Below the pieces are notes generated by a model. That model did not search any database, was not told the DNA's origin, and saw only the letters and a list, made by a program, of their open reading frames with translations. Positions 12,637 to 23,404 of a DNA stretch of 64,000 bases are shown one piece after another. The position numbers and the translations under genes are program-made. The stretch spans positions 1,922,001 through 1,986,000 of the forward strand of contig CM022369.1 in assembly GCA_011800155.1 (NCBI GenBank), in the 5' to 3' direction. The DNA is from Flammulina velutipes (Eukaryota > Basidiomycota > Agaricomycetes > Agaricales > Physalacriaceae). Every line of letters begins with the position of its first letter. Within the stretch, counting starts at the first letter, position 1.

Positions 12637-13704
12637 ATGGCCTTCCTTCATCCTTCAACACATCGCAGACGATCTCAATCTGCTTCTACCGCCTCATCAC
12701 CTGTGGGTCATCGTCGTACAGTTGACAGCTCACGGCGCGCATCCACGAAAAGAGCACAACCTCATCACCCATTCAACGCTACCTCGTCTGACGCGAACTC
12801 GCCTAAATGGAACATTGAGGACTGGAGAAGTAAACGTAGACGAAGAGAGTATTCGGTATGTCAATATTTCTATGCACTCAGCGCATTCGTTAACATTTAT
12901 ATCTAGCCTGGAACTGATAGCCTAGACGATGAATTATTCCATCGAAGTCGACATGCAACTGCCCCGCATATGCCTGTCTTTCCATCCACACCCGCAGACT
13001 TCCACATATTCCCCAATCAGCCTATCAGCCGCTCGCGACGACGGAGGAGATCGTCGTCGCCTCTAGATATCGCTGCCGATGTAGATCAAGAGCACGCATA
13101 TCTTAATAGTATCCATTCAGCAGCCTTTTGGGAGCTACGACGGAACGTTGCGGATAGCGGAGAGGGCTTCGTTAGCGGTATGCGCGACTACGAGCATACT
13201 CGCTCCCGCCTAGATTTGTCCCCAATACCCAGCCAGTCCCTTCGCCGCGGAAGACGTCAGTCATCGTCACTATCAAATTCTTTGCGAACCCGAACTTCCT
13301 GCCCGGACGAATCTAGTGCCGAGGAAGAAGATGTGCAGATATTCGCTGGCGAGTCAACCTCCCTCTTCACTTTTGGGGCTGCCGATATCACACCATCGCT
13401 TCCACACTGCCAAAGCGGAGGAAGTTCTCAGTCGGTTACGAGTAGCGAACCCTGTTCGTCCCCCACGGACTCGGAATCGTCGTCGTCGATGTTCGACAGC
13501 GTTATCATCGAAACTGGCCAGTCATCCAAAGCGGCTCCATCCCCATCCTTCAATCTTCCTTCGACAAGATCAGAGAAAGCCCTTGCAGCATTGACGCTAG
13601 CGATGGCTAACGGTGCAGGAAGCATACACAACTATTCTGCCGTGGATTGCTTACAGCCTACGTTTGACCTAGACGATAGCCACATTGGGGAAATGTGGCA
13701 TTGA
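12637..13704 (+). CDS. Low-complexity Ser/Arg-rich protein, function unknown
   Basis: I do not recognise this protein. Two exons joined by a short intron (about 12856-12905) encode roughly 340 residues that are mostly predicted disordered. It starts with HRRRSQSASTASSPVGHRR, has several basic clusters (SKRRRREYS, SRSRRRRRSSSPLD, RRGRRQSSS) that could act as nuclear localisation signals, and then an acidic and Ser-rich stretch (ESSAEEEDV, PTDSESSSSM). A short helical piece, EKALAALTLAMANGAGSIHN, near the C-terminus is the only likely structured part. No enzymatic motif is visible. Start 12637 is the first ATG and gives one uninterrupted first exon. Confidence 0.6.
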
Positions 13705-13783
13705 AGGTGTGTACGCGTGTGTTACTATGCTGGCGTACCAGTTTCAAAATAGGGAAGAATATATGTATCAAGAACGTGAAGAA

Positions 13784-14696
13784 TTACGCAGTATGTGCGT
13801 CGTAAGAATCCAGTATCACGAGTGTGGTGACAAGCCAAGCTTCTAGCCATAATGCGTCTTGTGCGATGTATACCGGATATGTTTCGTCCTAAGATTCTTT
13901 GGATCAATCAACTTGGACGCATTGTGGCGTTCGAACTCACAGTAGATTCACCATCTCTTCTGACTAAACGGGCCGTTGTGGCGAGAGGGAACTTGATGTC
14001 CTTTCTGTGAAGGGTGCGATATCTTATCTCTGGGAAAATGGGATTTGAGCCTTCCAGAACAACCTTCCACTTATACTCGAGGCCGTCAGGACCGACAAAG
14101 ATTCGACTTTGCGTTCTTTGACATACGATCAGTGATTGTTGTAGATGATGGGCAAGGAAGCATACGTTGAAGCACTGTTAGATCTAAGTTAAGTTAACAC
14201 GTAAGATCGATCCACAGATGGACTTACAATGATCCACCTTTTTTCAGGATATCTTTGAAAGGCCCGCTCGTATTATCCAAGGTCGTTCTGATTGACGGGA
14301 TGAGCTATCGCTTCCGGTACGGGACGTTAGACGCACAAGCTCCTGTCGATGTTCCGCCCAAGGTCCCAAACAACGCTACCGGTTTCCTGTCCTCCTTCAG
14401 AGATGCTGCCTCTACGTACGACTAGACTAGCTCCATTTTCAGTGGCGGAAAACAGGACGGTGCGATCTCTTGAGTCCTTGTTGACGAATTTGAACTGACA
14501 AAATCAGGATAGTCTTGTAAGAGAGTTCGCGATAACTCACCGTTTTTCCTCTAGGGCCAGCCGTGGTTCGCTGCCTCCATAATCGCTTGACATAGTGGTC
14601 GGGCATGACATTGTCTTCGGCATCCTGGTCGTATTCGGAGCCATTCCCATATTCGCGTGAACGCACAACAAAGGTAGGAGGAGGAGTGAAAACCAT
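13784..14696 (-). CDS. DUF6593-like small domain protein
   Basis: This resembles the DUF6593 family, which is expanded in Agaricomycetes and has no known function. No exon is longer than about 180 bp, so it is easy to miss. Splicing with consistent phase gives an N-terminal exon beginning MVFTPPPTFVVRSREYG, then FKFVNKDSRDRTVLFSATEN with a GSVVWDLGRN strand, then TTLDNTSGPFKDILKKGGS, then TQSRIFVGPDGLEYKWKVV, and finally DETYPVYIAQDALWLEAW followed by LVTTLVILDSYDAHTA and TAA at 13784-13786. The FVGPDGxEYKWK stretch and a hydrophobic strand near the C-terminus match my recollection of that family. Six exons are inferred, with introns of about 45-60 nt. Individual junctions are by eye and the family assignment is moderate. 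Confidence 0.55.
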
Positions 14697-15030
14697 GGGG
14701 CAGTTCAGCGCAGCGGAATAGCAGAGTCAAGGCGGAGTCTCAGTTAGTCAGGGAAGAACAAGAGTGACCTTGTCCAACATGGCCATCTCCTTAAATAGGC
14801 GTGATTTGAGATAAGTAAGTGATCGAGGCCTGACGGTCTATGCATTCCGGTACGTACCTGTAGATGACAATTGCCTGATGGCAACGATGAACAAGAAGTG
14901 CATTTACCTCTTGCCTCTTGTGTGGCGTAAATTATAACTGCCGGCGGACCGGCAATCAATGTCCTTGATCATTGATGCAGTAGTGCATTGCTTCGCAGAT
15001 TGAGATGGCTAGCTCTTGTTTCTTACCACC
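14697..15030. other. Divergent promoter region, DUF6593-like / arrestin-like
   Basis: About 330 bp lie between two divergently transcribed starts (14696 minus, 15031 plus). A short sequence resembling a coding exon on the minus strand (14744-14959) has no recognisable product. I see no clear TATA or CCAAT arrangement. Confidence 0.4.
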
Positions 15031-17004
15031 ATGAGCGAATCCAATCCACCACCAATATATTCACAACAGGATCCTACAGCAGGGAGCGACACAGAGCTTA
15101 TTTCATCGCCAGAACCGCAGATTCTCATCACTCCGACTGTCGACGCCATCAACTTTCAAAAAGGATATCTAGGCGCTGAAGACGAACGTGCAGCTATAGA
15201 AGGAGAGCTACAGATTAAAGGAGCTGAACCTGGGCGATGGCATCGCATGTACGCTCCATGTCAATCTTGATCTGTCGGCCCATTTACTCATTCAATCAGT
15301 ACAATGTCGTTAGTCACCGTCGAGAAAGCGCACGACGAAGAAATTGAACTAGGAAAGACCGACATCGTTCTGTTTTCTAGCTCTCTCTCAAGCATCACCA
15401 CCCTTCCCTCTTCTATCTTGTTTGCGGTCCCACTTATGCCAGACTCCCCGCAGTCCATTCGCACTGCATACTCCTCACTCACTCACACCCTCATCGTGAC
15501 CTTACACCCAAGCGACAGCCATACGATGCCCTTATCAAAGTCACTGATCGTTCATACCAGGAGATATAGCGCCCACGATTATACTCTACCCATCGCACCA
15601 GAGACGTTCTCCTTGACCGATCCTATTGCCGTGCACGTACAAGTTCCTCGGACAACATTCAGGACAGGCGATGAGATCCCAGTATATGTCACCATCCCTC
15701 CACCAGACCGAGAACTCGTTGTCAATCAAGGATTGAGACTTCGGAACATCCGCGCGGAGTTCATTCGCGTTGTGGCGGTCAAAGGAGATACTGCATGCAG
15801 CTCTACCTCTCCACCCAGCACGAGCGAGCATGCGGAGTCCTCTGGGGAGTCGTCGAGCTCGACGCCGAGTAGGAACAATCAAGAGAAACAGAATTCTGCC
15901 TCCTTCCTCCAATCTTCTGGTGTGTCATCCTTCAAGACGGTATTAGCTCGTTCTGGCGCTTCATGTCGTTTCCACGCTACCAGGCCGCTTCAGCTTCGGT
16001 TTATCCTACATCAAGCGTCACCATCGACGTCTCCTTCCGACACTCACATCAATCTCCCTACTGCTGAATACGACCACGTCGACAGCGATGCCGAATGTCC
16101 ATCAATATCACAATCTACCCTCCTCCATAATATCAGTTTTTGTTTGGACGTTCATGTCTCTCTTGTCGACACAACGCGGCACACGGAAAAAATTCACACC
16201 ATCACTATTCCTCTGACTGTGGCCCCACCACCAGCACCATTGCCAGAGGTGGCAGAGTCAATTGATACCGCATACTCCAAGAAACATGATAGGCCGCCTG
16301 TCAGGACAAACAGGATCGAAGACAGTGATTTTGCACCGCACTATTCTGAGGGAGCGGCTGGTCCCAGCGCGGCCCTTGGTGCGCCGCCTCCCTTCGAAGA
16401 GCGAGATGCGCCACCACCTTTCTCGTCCTCCGCCACGGAAGCTTCTACTTCACATCATGGCCTACCAACCTTTTTGGAATCAGAGACAGAAATTATGGTC
16501 CCTTCCGAGGAGTCTAATGGCTCAAGCCGGCTGTATTCGACTGGAATTATTGGTGAAGGAAGCATATTTGGGTTTTCTTTTGCAGATCAGTTCGACGGGC
16601 ATTCTGAGGATATGCAGCGGTCGTCTACACCCCCTCCTACGCTTGCAATGGCCCCATTTGATACCGATGTCACCCAATTAGCGGACATACCAACCACTGG
16701 ACATTCCATTGAGACCCTTAGTCTCGTCTTTGAACACCAAGAGGCTGCTCACGACCCACCGCCACCTCCCCCAGCGATGGATGATCCGTCCGATCCACCT
16801 CCCTCTATCGACTCTGACTTCCGTCTTCATGACACCCACAATACGTCGCATAGCCCAGAGCCGAGCTCGAGGAGACCCGTCTCACCAGTCACGCCTGTTG
16901 CAGCCGAAGCTGCGCAGACGCAAGGGCATGCGCCACCACCTTACCGCGTACCAATCAACGGAGAGCAGGAGCACGTTAGCGGACCCCCTCCTTACATGGG
17001 GTAA
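15031..17004 (+). CDS. Arrestin-like protein with PPxY motifs
   Basis: This looks like an alpha-arrestin-type adaptor, proteins that in fungi recruit Rsp5/Nedd4 ubiquitin ligases to membrane cargo. Exon 1 (15031-15249) encodes MSESNPPPIYSQQD and a beta-strand-like stretch FQKGYLGAEDERAAIEGELQ with IKGAEPGRWHR. After one intron, exon 2 runs to 17004 without interruption. It has the arrestin-like pattern of alternating strands (LIVTLHPSD, HVQVPRTTFRTGDEIPVYV, LRLRNIRAEFIRVVAV, ITIPLTVAPPP). The C-terminal third is a disordered Pro-rich tail with APPPFEERDAPPPF, APPPYRVP and the final GPPPYMG. PPPY (twice) and PPPIY fit WW-domain binding. Assignment rests on strand pattern and PPxY motifs, not on close sequence identity. 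Confidence 0.58.
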
Positions 17005-17135
17005 TGAACTTTGTCCTCGTAGAAGTCATCCGTATAATATAAACAAAGTACATGTAGTAAGGAAGGAGGTAAAGCATACGTAGGATGAGCAGTCGAGAGA
17101 ATATCAACACAGTTTCTCTAGTAATCGTGGAACAA

Positions 17136-18132
17136 TCAGCAGTTGCAAGCATCTTTCGGCTTGGCACCCTCATCTAGGTTCACTCCCTCTGCCCTTGAGG
17201 CACCCGGTCTGTTGCTTCCGGCACCTGGACGCCCCGCGGCACCGCGAGTGGAGGCCAAAATGTGTTCAATGGGAATCTTCTTGGCTACAAATAATCATTA
17301 GTGAGAGTAATCATGCGACAGACATAAGACATACCAATTTCCGTGAACAAATCGACAACACCCTCTCCGGTCTTTGCTGACGTTTCAAAGAACAACAATC
17401 CAGCTTCGGTGGCGTATGCCTGTGCCTCCTCACGAGGAACCTGCCTGAGGCTTTCGGATTCTCCAGACGCTGGGGCCTCCCCAGGAGTTGCAGTTGCATC
17501 GTCGGCCTCATCCTCGGACTCTGACGAAGTTGTTCCTGTAGACGACGCCGATGAATTAACAAGATCCAGTTTGTTGCCAGCCAACGCGATGACGATGTTG
17601 GGATTAGCCTGTCGTTGAAGTTCCTTTACCCATGACTTGGCCTTTTCTAAGCTGGACGCCTTGGTGATGTCGTAGACAACGACTGCGGCTTGAGCGTTGC
17701 GGTAGTACATGGGCTGAAAACTTGGGATGAGCCGACTGTTGTGTTATACGATAGTAGTATGAAACGCACTGCAAGTGAGTGGAATCGTTCCTGTCCTGCA
17801 GTGTCCCAGATCTCATAGCGTAAAACTCGGTCTTCCAGACGGCACTTTTGCGTCAGAAAGGCTGCGCCGATTGTCGGTTCCTTATTCGCCTGGAAGTCGT
17901 TGGAGACCTATAGTGCGTTTATGTTGGAATGTGTGGTAAAGATTCAAAAGCAATGGCGTACGAAGCGCAGCACGACGGACGACTTTCCGACAGCAGCTTC
18001 ACCTGTAGTGGTTGTTAGCATGGCCACTATGCATGGCTGCAGCGCCTTTATCTTTATCGCCAAGGACGCACCGAGAAGAACAAGTTTAACTTGGACAGAC
18101 TTGTCGGCAGCATTGGATCCTGATTCAGCCAT
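17136..18132 (-). CDS. Rab5-type small GTPase (Ypt5/Vps21)
   Basis: This is a Rab5 GTPase controlling early endosome fusion. All nucleotide-binding boxes are present after splicing: GEAAVGKS (P loop), switch I with [31 protein letters not shown] (switch II), NKLD and ETSAKTGEG. The C-terminus PKDACNC ends in a CxC prenylation motif for double geranylgeranylation. The PTIGAAFL effector loop separates Rab5 from other Rabs. Between NKLD and [12 protein letters not shown] there is an insertion of about 40 residues rich in Ser, Thr and acidic residues (about 17460-17555), which is absent from animal Rab5. Five exons are inferred, with introns around 17992-18060, 17907-17970, 17711-17770 and 17287-17335. 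Start 18132 gives the usual short N-terminal leader before VKLVLLG. Confidence 0.93.
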
Positions 18133-18280
18133 TGAGGTATTGAAATTATAAGGGTGATGGACGGTGGAACGCCTTGAGATGACGAAGGCAAAGGCGTTAA
18201 ATTGTGGCTGTGCAGTGGCTCTGGTTTGTTTTCTCTTGTTTATCAAATTTTGAATTCACCGCCACAAACTATCCAGTAGT

Positions 18281-20382
18281 TTACGACGCACTCCCTTCCA
18301 AGACTTTCGAACTCAAAAAGAACGGCTTCAGCTCGTCGCAAGTAACAAATAGTCCAGGATCCAACTCCACTTCCGACGAAGCATCAAACACACTGGGACA
18401 CTCAAAAGGCAATGGAGCTTCAGACCACTCCCCATCTCGCCGGTACACGACACCGCGCTTCGAAGACTTACGAGGCGCCGTAGCTTGGTTATAGAGCCAG
18501 AAAGTTTTGTCGCGATAGTTCGGCATAGCCTTGTTCAAGAAGGCTGCGTACTTGCCAGTAGGATCGCCATAGGCGCGGCTGATTGAGACTACATGGGGAA
18601 TGATCTGTCGTATGTCCTCTTGCTTGGGATTAATCTGCATGGTGAAGTCAAGGGCAGTCTGAATCGTGGATCCGCGCTTCGTCTTCTTCGACCAGAAATC
18701 GAGACCGAGCTCCTCTCCCATCTTAGCAGCAGTCTTATAAGGATTAGTTACGAAGCAATATTCAGGACAGCAATGCTCACAATCAGAGCCTCCAGATTAA
18801 AGCAACGGTAATGGAATGGGCGAGTTCGAACGGCTTCAAAAGGCTGCTCTCCTGACGCTGCGATTTGATCTGAGTATGCGTTATTGAAGAAATGCTGGAG
18901 AGCCTCCTTGGCACCAGAACTATCATCAACAGCAAGTCTCGTGGCAACTAGCTGGATCGCAAAGAATGTGCCGTGGTTGCTATTCTCTGAATGAGTACAA
19001 AAATTCATCGAAGGAAAATGACTGACTTCGATCGACTAAGAGCCTTCTTGCCTAAAGCGCTAGTTGAGAGCCAGGTGTTGTATGCCGACATCCATTTCAT
19101 CATAGCTTGATCCAGTTTGGAGGTCCAGGAAGGGTGCTTCGAAGTCTTCAGTATCAAAAGGGCATTCACAGATTTAACGTGTCCTCGACCGTCCAGGATA
19201 CCAGCCCACGATCCTTGTTTTCCGCTGGGACCAGGTCCTCGAGATACCTGGCCATAGTCCATGTTCGGATTCATCTTTGTAGAGTCGTCGAGATAGAAAG
19301 TTCCGATGGCTTTGACCAAAGAATCCAAGTAACTAGGGGTTTTCGTAATGGCGAAGGCCATCGCGTTGTAGATGCTTGCTTGAGAGAAATCGTTGATAGC
19401 ACCAGGTCCATGGAGAGTACGAACGTCGGGATTTACTTTGCCATCGCGAATGACATACGGGCAGGTTGTCCACGCTAAGAATACATATAAATTCACCTTT
19501 CTGAGTTGTAAAAACAAGACACTTACTCGCACTGGGAGCCATCGAGGTCGTCGGTGATGGAGTACAAGAACTGGGTTTAGACTCCTTCTGTTTCTTTGCA
19601 GCTGCTTGAGCAGGAGGCTGAGTTCCGGTAGCAGGGTAAGTTGTAGTAGCAGAGGACGACGTAATGACAGCAACGGTGGACGATAACCCAGAATAAAGTG
19701 AAGTCGGGAGAGGAGCGGCGACTGTAGAATCTGTAGACTGGCGCTTGATTCGAACCATTCGACGAAGAGGAAGACCTAGGTATTGTTCGGGAGCTTGAGC
19801 AATAGCTTGACCGCTGTAGTCGTCCGAGTCAGTCTCTGAATCTCCTGTTTGATAATCCGGTTGGGCTTTGTCTGGTTGAGAATCAGGATCAGAGTCGGTA
19901 GAGTTACCAGGATCGTCGGAGTAGTAAGTTCGACCACCACCGCACCAGTTACAGTTGGGCCAATGACTGCGATTAGTTAGAAACGATAATATCTCGACGG
20001 GAAGCATAATCCTCACTAGGGACCCCAACTCAAGTAGTCATACGGATCGCCGCTGGGAGCCGTCACGCCTTTGCCGTTTCTTATGCCTATTGGCATTGAA
20101 TGAGAATGCTTGGATACGCCCACGCATATCCTACTTACTAAACGGGGCCCTCTTACTGGCCGAAGCAGCGCCTTGAACGACCGCTTGCTCCGCGTTCCGA
20201 GCCGTGGTCTGGCCACTACGATAGGTACTTGACTTGGAGGCAAAGTATTGAACATTGACCCAGTCGGTTGGATCAGCTGATAAAAGGCGATCAGAACAAC
20301 GCGTTTTCGAGCGAGATGTATTACCTGTGGTTGTCGGAAGTAAGGTTGATAGAGCGGCAAGAACAGAGAAAATGCGCAGCAT
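18281..20382 (-). CDS. Secreted polysaccharide lyase, alginate-lyase/chondroitin AC lyase fold
   Basis: This is a secreted enzyme of the alginate lyase (alpha/alpha toroid) superfamily, which cleaves uronic-acid polysaccharides by beta-elimination. The substrate is not predictable. A signal peptide (MLRIFSVLAALSTLLPTTTG) begins at 20382. Catalytic-domain sequence follows: GDPYDYLSWGP then SHWPNCNWCG, CPYVIRDGKVNPDVRTLHGP, INDFSQASIYNAMAFAIT, and the hallmark SNHGTFFAIQLVATRLAV, whose Asn-His pair is the catalytic-type NxHG motif. YHY-like FHYRCFNLEALI and a final FWSKKTKRGSTIQTALDF module follow. A low-complexity insert of about 130 residues (acidic, then Ser/Thr/Pro/Ala) separates CNWCG from CPYVIRDG (about 19540-19930). 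About six introns are inferred. It is probably a wall- or plant-polymer-active enzyme. Confidence 0.82.
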
Positions 20383-20878
20383 TATGACGGTAATAAAGGC
20401 TAAAGGCGTGAGTTTAGTTAGATTGAAAGTTTCAGGATCCCGCCTTCGACAGATAGAAATGTAGATGAGTGAAGAGAAGGAAAAAGAGCGAATTAGCGCG
20501 ACGCGAACGAATTCTAACGGGCAAACAAGCACATACACACATCTCGGAATAGTCCGGGAACCCTGAGTTTCTCCACGGCCATCCGTGATACCCGCTGCCG
20601 GTTCCCCACAAATGCGGGGTGAACTTAAGGTGGCTTCGTACCACTATTATCAGCTCGCTTTACAATGCCATCAAGTAAACCCTCGCGCGCCTAACATTTC
20701 CGAAATACTGAAACTGTTCCAGAGCATAGTTTCCACACTCGCGAAAGCATTCCACCCAGTCGAAATGCACAAAGTCTTCGGCTACGAGCACCTAGCAATG
20801 GTGTTCCTCCAAATTACCATCCGTTGGTACGACTTCATTGTTTTATCGTGTCCTTTAAATTGATTTTACCACAACCAG
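20383..20878. other. Divergent region upstream of lyase and acyl-CoA synthetase
   Basis: About 500 bp lie between the lyase start (minus) and the first certain exon of the synthetase (plus). It must hold both promoters and the unresolved first exon of the synthetase. An open stretch at 20790-20825 reads VPPNYHPL in phase with the next exon and is a candidate for that exon, but I find no convincing ATG in its frame. Confidence 0.45.
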
Positions 20879-23318
20879 AATCCTTTGACATTCCTACTGA
20901 GGGCTGCACGAATTTATCCCGACAAAGCAGCGCTCATCCATCCTAACGTGTCCCACCCACGCTCATACACGTACCTAGTATGGTGAGCCATGAAATTCTC
21001 GGTGCGAGTCGCGTAAAGCTTGACACGATCAAAGGGCTCAGCGTGTCCAGAATTTTGCCTACGCTCTCATTCAGCATGACATTAACCCTGGAGACAGAGT
21101 CGCTGTTATAGCGCCCAACTCGTAAGCTCAAACTCTTTGAATATATCGCGGCATCATCTCATTCGTTTCCATAGACCTATGATTGCTGGTAATATCTCCA
21201 TAATCAAGTTAGCCTGCGATAAATTCATTTTTTGGCAGATGCGTGCCACGGAGTTATCGCTGCTCGTGCGGTTGCGACATTCATCAACACCCGACTTACG
21301 GTGTCTGAAGTAGATTATATCCTCGGTCAGTAATCTCTACCGGCATCACATTTCACTGAACGCCGCCAAGACCATAGCCAGGCGAAATTGGTCCTCGTTG
21401 ACCAAGAATACCTTGCATTGGTAAAAAATTGCAAAGTTCGAGTTGTCGTTTGCTCAGATACAGGTGGCTTGGATGACCCATACGAAGCATTCTTAAGTGG
21501 CGGCCGGGATTTTAGTCACGAACGTGGTTGGGCCGGGCTCACAGTTGAAATGGACGAAAACGCACCTGCTATTCTGTGTTACACGTTAAGCCTTCCCTCT
21601 TACTGTTATTTTATCTAACAGATTCGTTCGATAGTTCTGGAACAACCGGTCGCGTGAGCTTCATACTATGCGGCGCAAAATGATCCTTAACACAGCCGCT
21701 GTAGCCGAAAGGCGTATTGACGACTCTGAGAGGTAATCCAGTCATCTTTTAATCATGTTCTATTGCTAAGTTAGAATAGGGACGTATCTGGCTGCGGTGG
21801 CAAATGCGTTTGAAGGGCAGTGAGTTATCTCAAATTTGTACCCACACCTCGATACTGATTGTACTAGAATGCATAGCAATTCCGTGTATCTTTGGTACCG
21901 GCTGGTCTTTAGAAAAAGTGCATTCCATTCACCCCGCTTCCCACAGGATACTCCCTATGTTCCACGCCGCTGGATGGACATACCCTTGGAGCATCACATT
22001 TTCTTTCGCAGCTCAGGTATATAACCTTACTCTTATTGACGCGTCATAATTGATAGATTCAGATTACGATGCGAAATGTTGATTATCCATTGATATGGTC
22101 GTATTTCTTGCATTCTGGTGTCACACATTACTGTGGCGCACCGACTGTTCAGGTAGATGCACTTCCTAGACGTCCTTTTATTTGGTACTTACGAGATATA
22201 TCAGATCGGCATCATCAACGATCCTATGGCTCAACAGCTGCCGAGACGAGTTACAGCCGTTATAGCTGGTGAGAGCATTGTTAGACGTTCATTATCCTTC
22301 ACATGACATTTGGGGATGAAGGTGCGGCGCCCACTGCCCATCTTGTCGGGGGATTGGAACAGAAAGGATTCAAGGTGGTTCACGTATATGGATTGACGTG
22401 AGTGTGACACCTACACTTTCAATTGAGCAAACTAACACTGACAGAGAAGCGAGGTGAATTATGGTTCTCACTCTCGGAGCGCTCTTAACTAAAAACCTCA
22501 GACCTATGGACCTTTCACCAGGAGCTACGAGCAAGCATCCTGGCAATCCATGTCTATCGAAGACCGCTCGAAATTGATTGCTCGTCAAGGCCAGAGCTTC
22601 GCCACCGCGGATGAAATTCGTGTGGTAGAAGTTCACGACGACAATAGGATTGTTGATGTCCCCCAAGATGGCAAGACTATGGGAGAGATTGTAACAAGGG
22701 GAAACATCGTCATGAAAGAGTATTTCTGTGACAAGGACGCCACCGCTAAAGCTTTTCGCGGAGGGTACTTCCATTCCGGTGATTTAGCAGTTTGGCATCC
22801 AGACGGTGCAGTGGCTATAGTTGACAGAAGCAAGGATATCATTATCTCCGGTGGCGAGGTATGATGAATTTCCCCTCAGATCTTATCAGGCGGTTCTAAC
22901 GTCATTAGAATGCTTCAAGTCTCGCGATTGAACAAGGTCGCTCACTCCTTTCAACACCTGATACAGCCACCATTTACACCTGATACAGAACTCTCAGCCC
23001 ATTCGGACGTATTGGAAGTTAGCGTCGTTGCGCGCTCACATGAAAAATGGGGTGAACGTCCGATGGCCTTCGTGAAATTGCATCCTGAGCGTGCTGGACA
23101 ATGGCGTGGTCGAACAGAGGAGTTTTCTGACAATTTGAAGAAACACGCTAGGAAACGCTTGCCTGGCTTTGCCTGCCCAGAATGGGTAGAGGTCGTGGAT
23201 GATCTTCCAGTTCGTGATCTACCCGCACAGTTCCTCCTTACACTCACTTGGTGGACAGAAAACATCTACTGGCAAGATTCTGAAGACAGATTTGCGTAAG
23301 AGGGCAGCGAAGTTGTGA
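20879..23318 (+). CDS. AMP-forming acyl-CoA synthetase / AMP-dependent ligase
   Basis: This enzyme activates a carboxylic acid as an acyl-AMP and transfers it to CoA. It is split into about 15 short exons. Recovered motifs in order: RAARIYPDKAALIHPNVSHP, QNFAYALIQHDINPGDRVAV, the ATP-binding SGTTGRPKGVLTTLRGTYLA (three exons), ILPMFHAAGWTYPW, AAPTAHLVGGLEQKGFKVVH, VYGLTETYGPFTRS, FHSGDLAVWHPDGAVAIVDR, SKDIIISGGENASSLAIEQ, SDVLEVSVVARSHEKWGERP and the C-terminal KTSTGKILKTDLRKRAAKL with the catalytic Lys. The stop is at 23316-23318. The 5' end is unresolved, so the start given is the first certain exon. The junction inside LTE|TYGP has no GT donor and needs a four-base exon with a GC donor, or the gene carries a small lesion there. 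Substrate is unknown; the medium/long-chain-like group is most likely. Confidence 0.8.
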
Positions 23319-23404
23319 TATGACGATCTCTGCTGGGTACTTGTTTTTGAGTGCTAATAATATCCATGTGTAGTAATCCCAATGATACTCGCATAAAGCG
23401 AATC

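Noticed and set aside
21600..22280. Acyl-CoA synthetase looked frameshifted in several places
   Set aside because: Placing short introns restores SGTTGRPKG, LPMFHAAGW and the INDPMAQQLPRRVTAVIAG region, so most apparent breaks are intronic; only the YGLTETYGP join stays doubtful.
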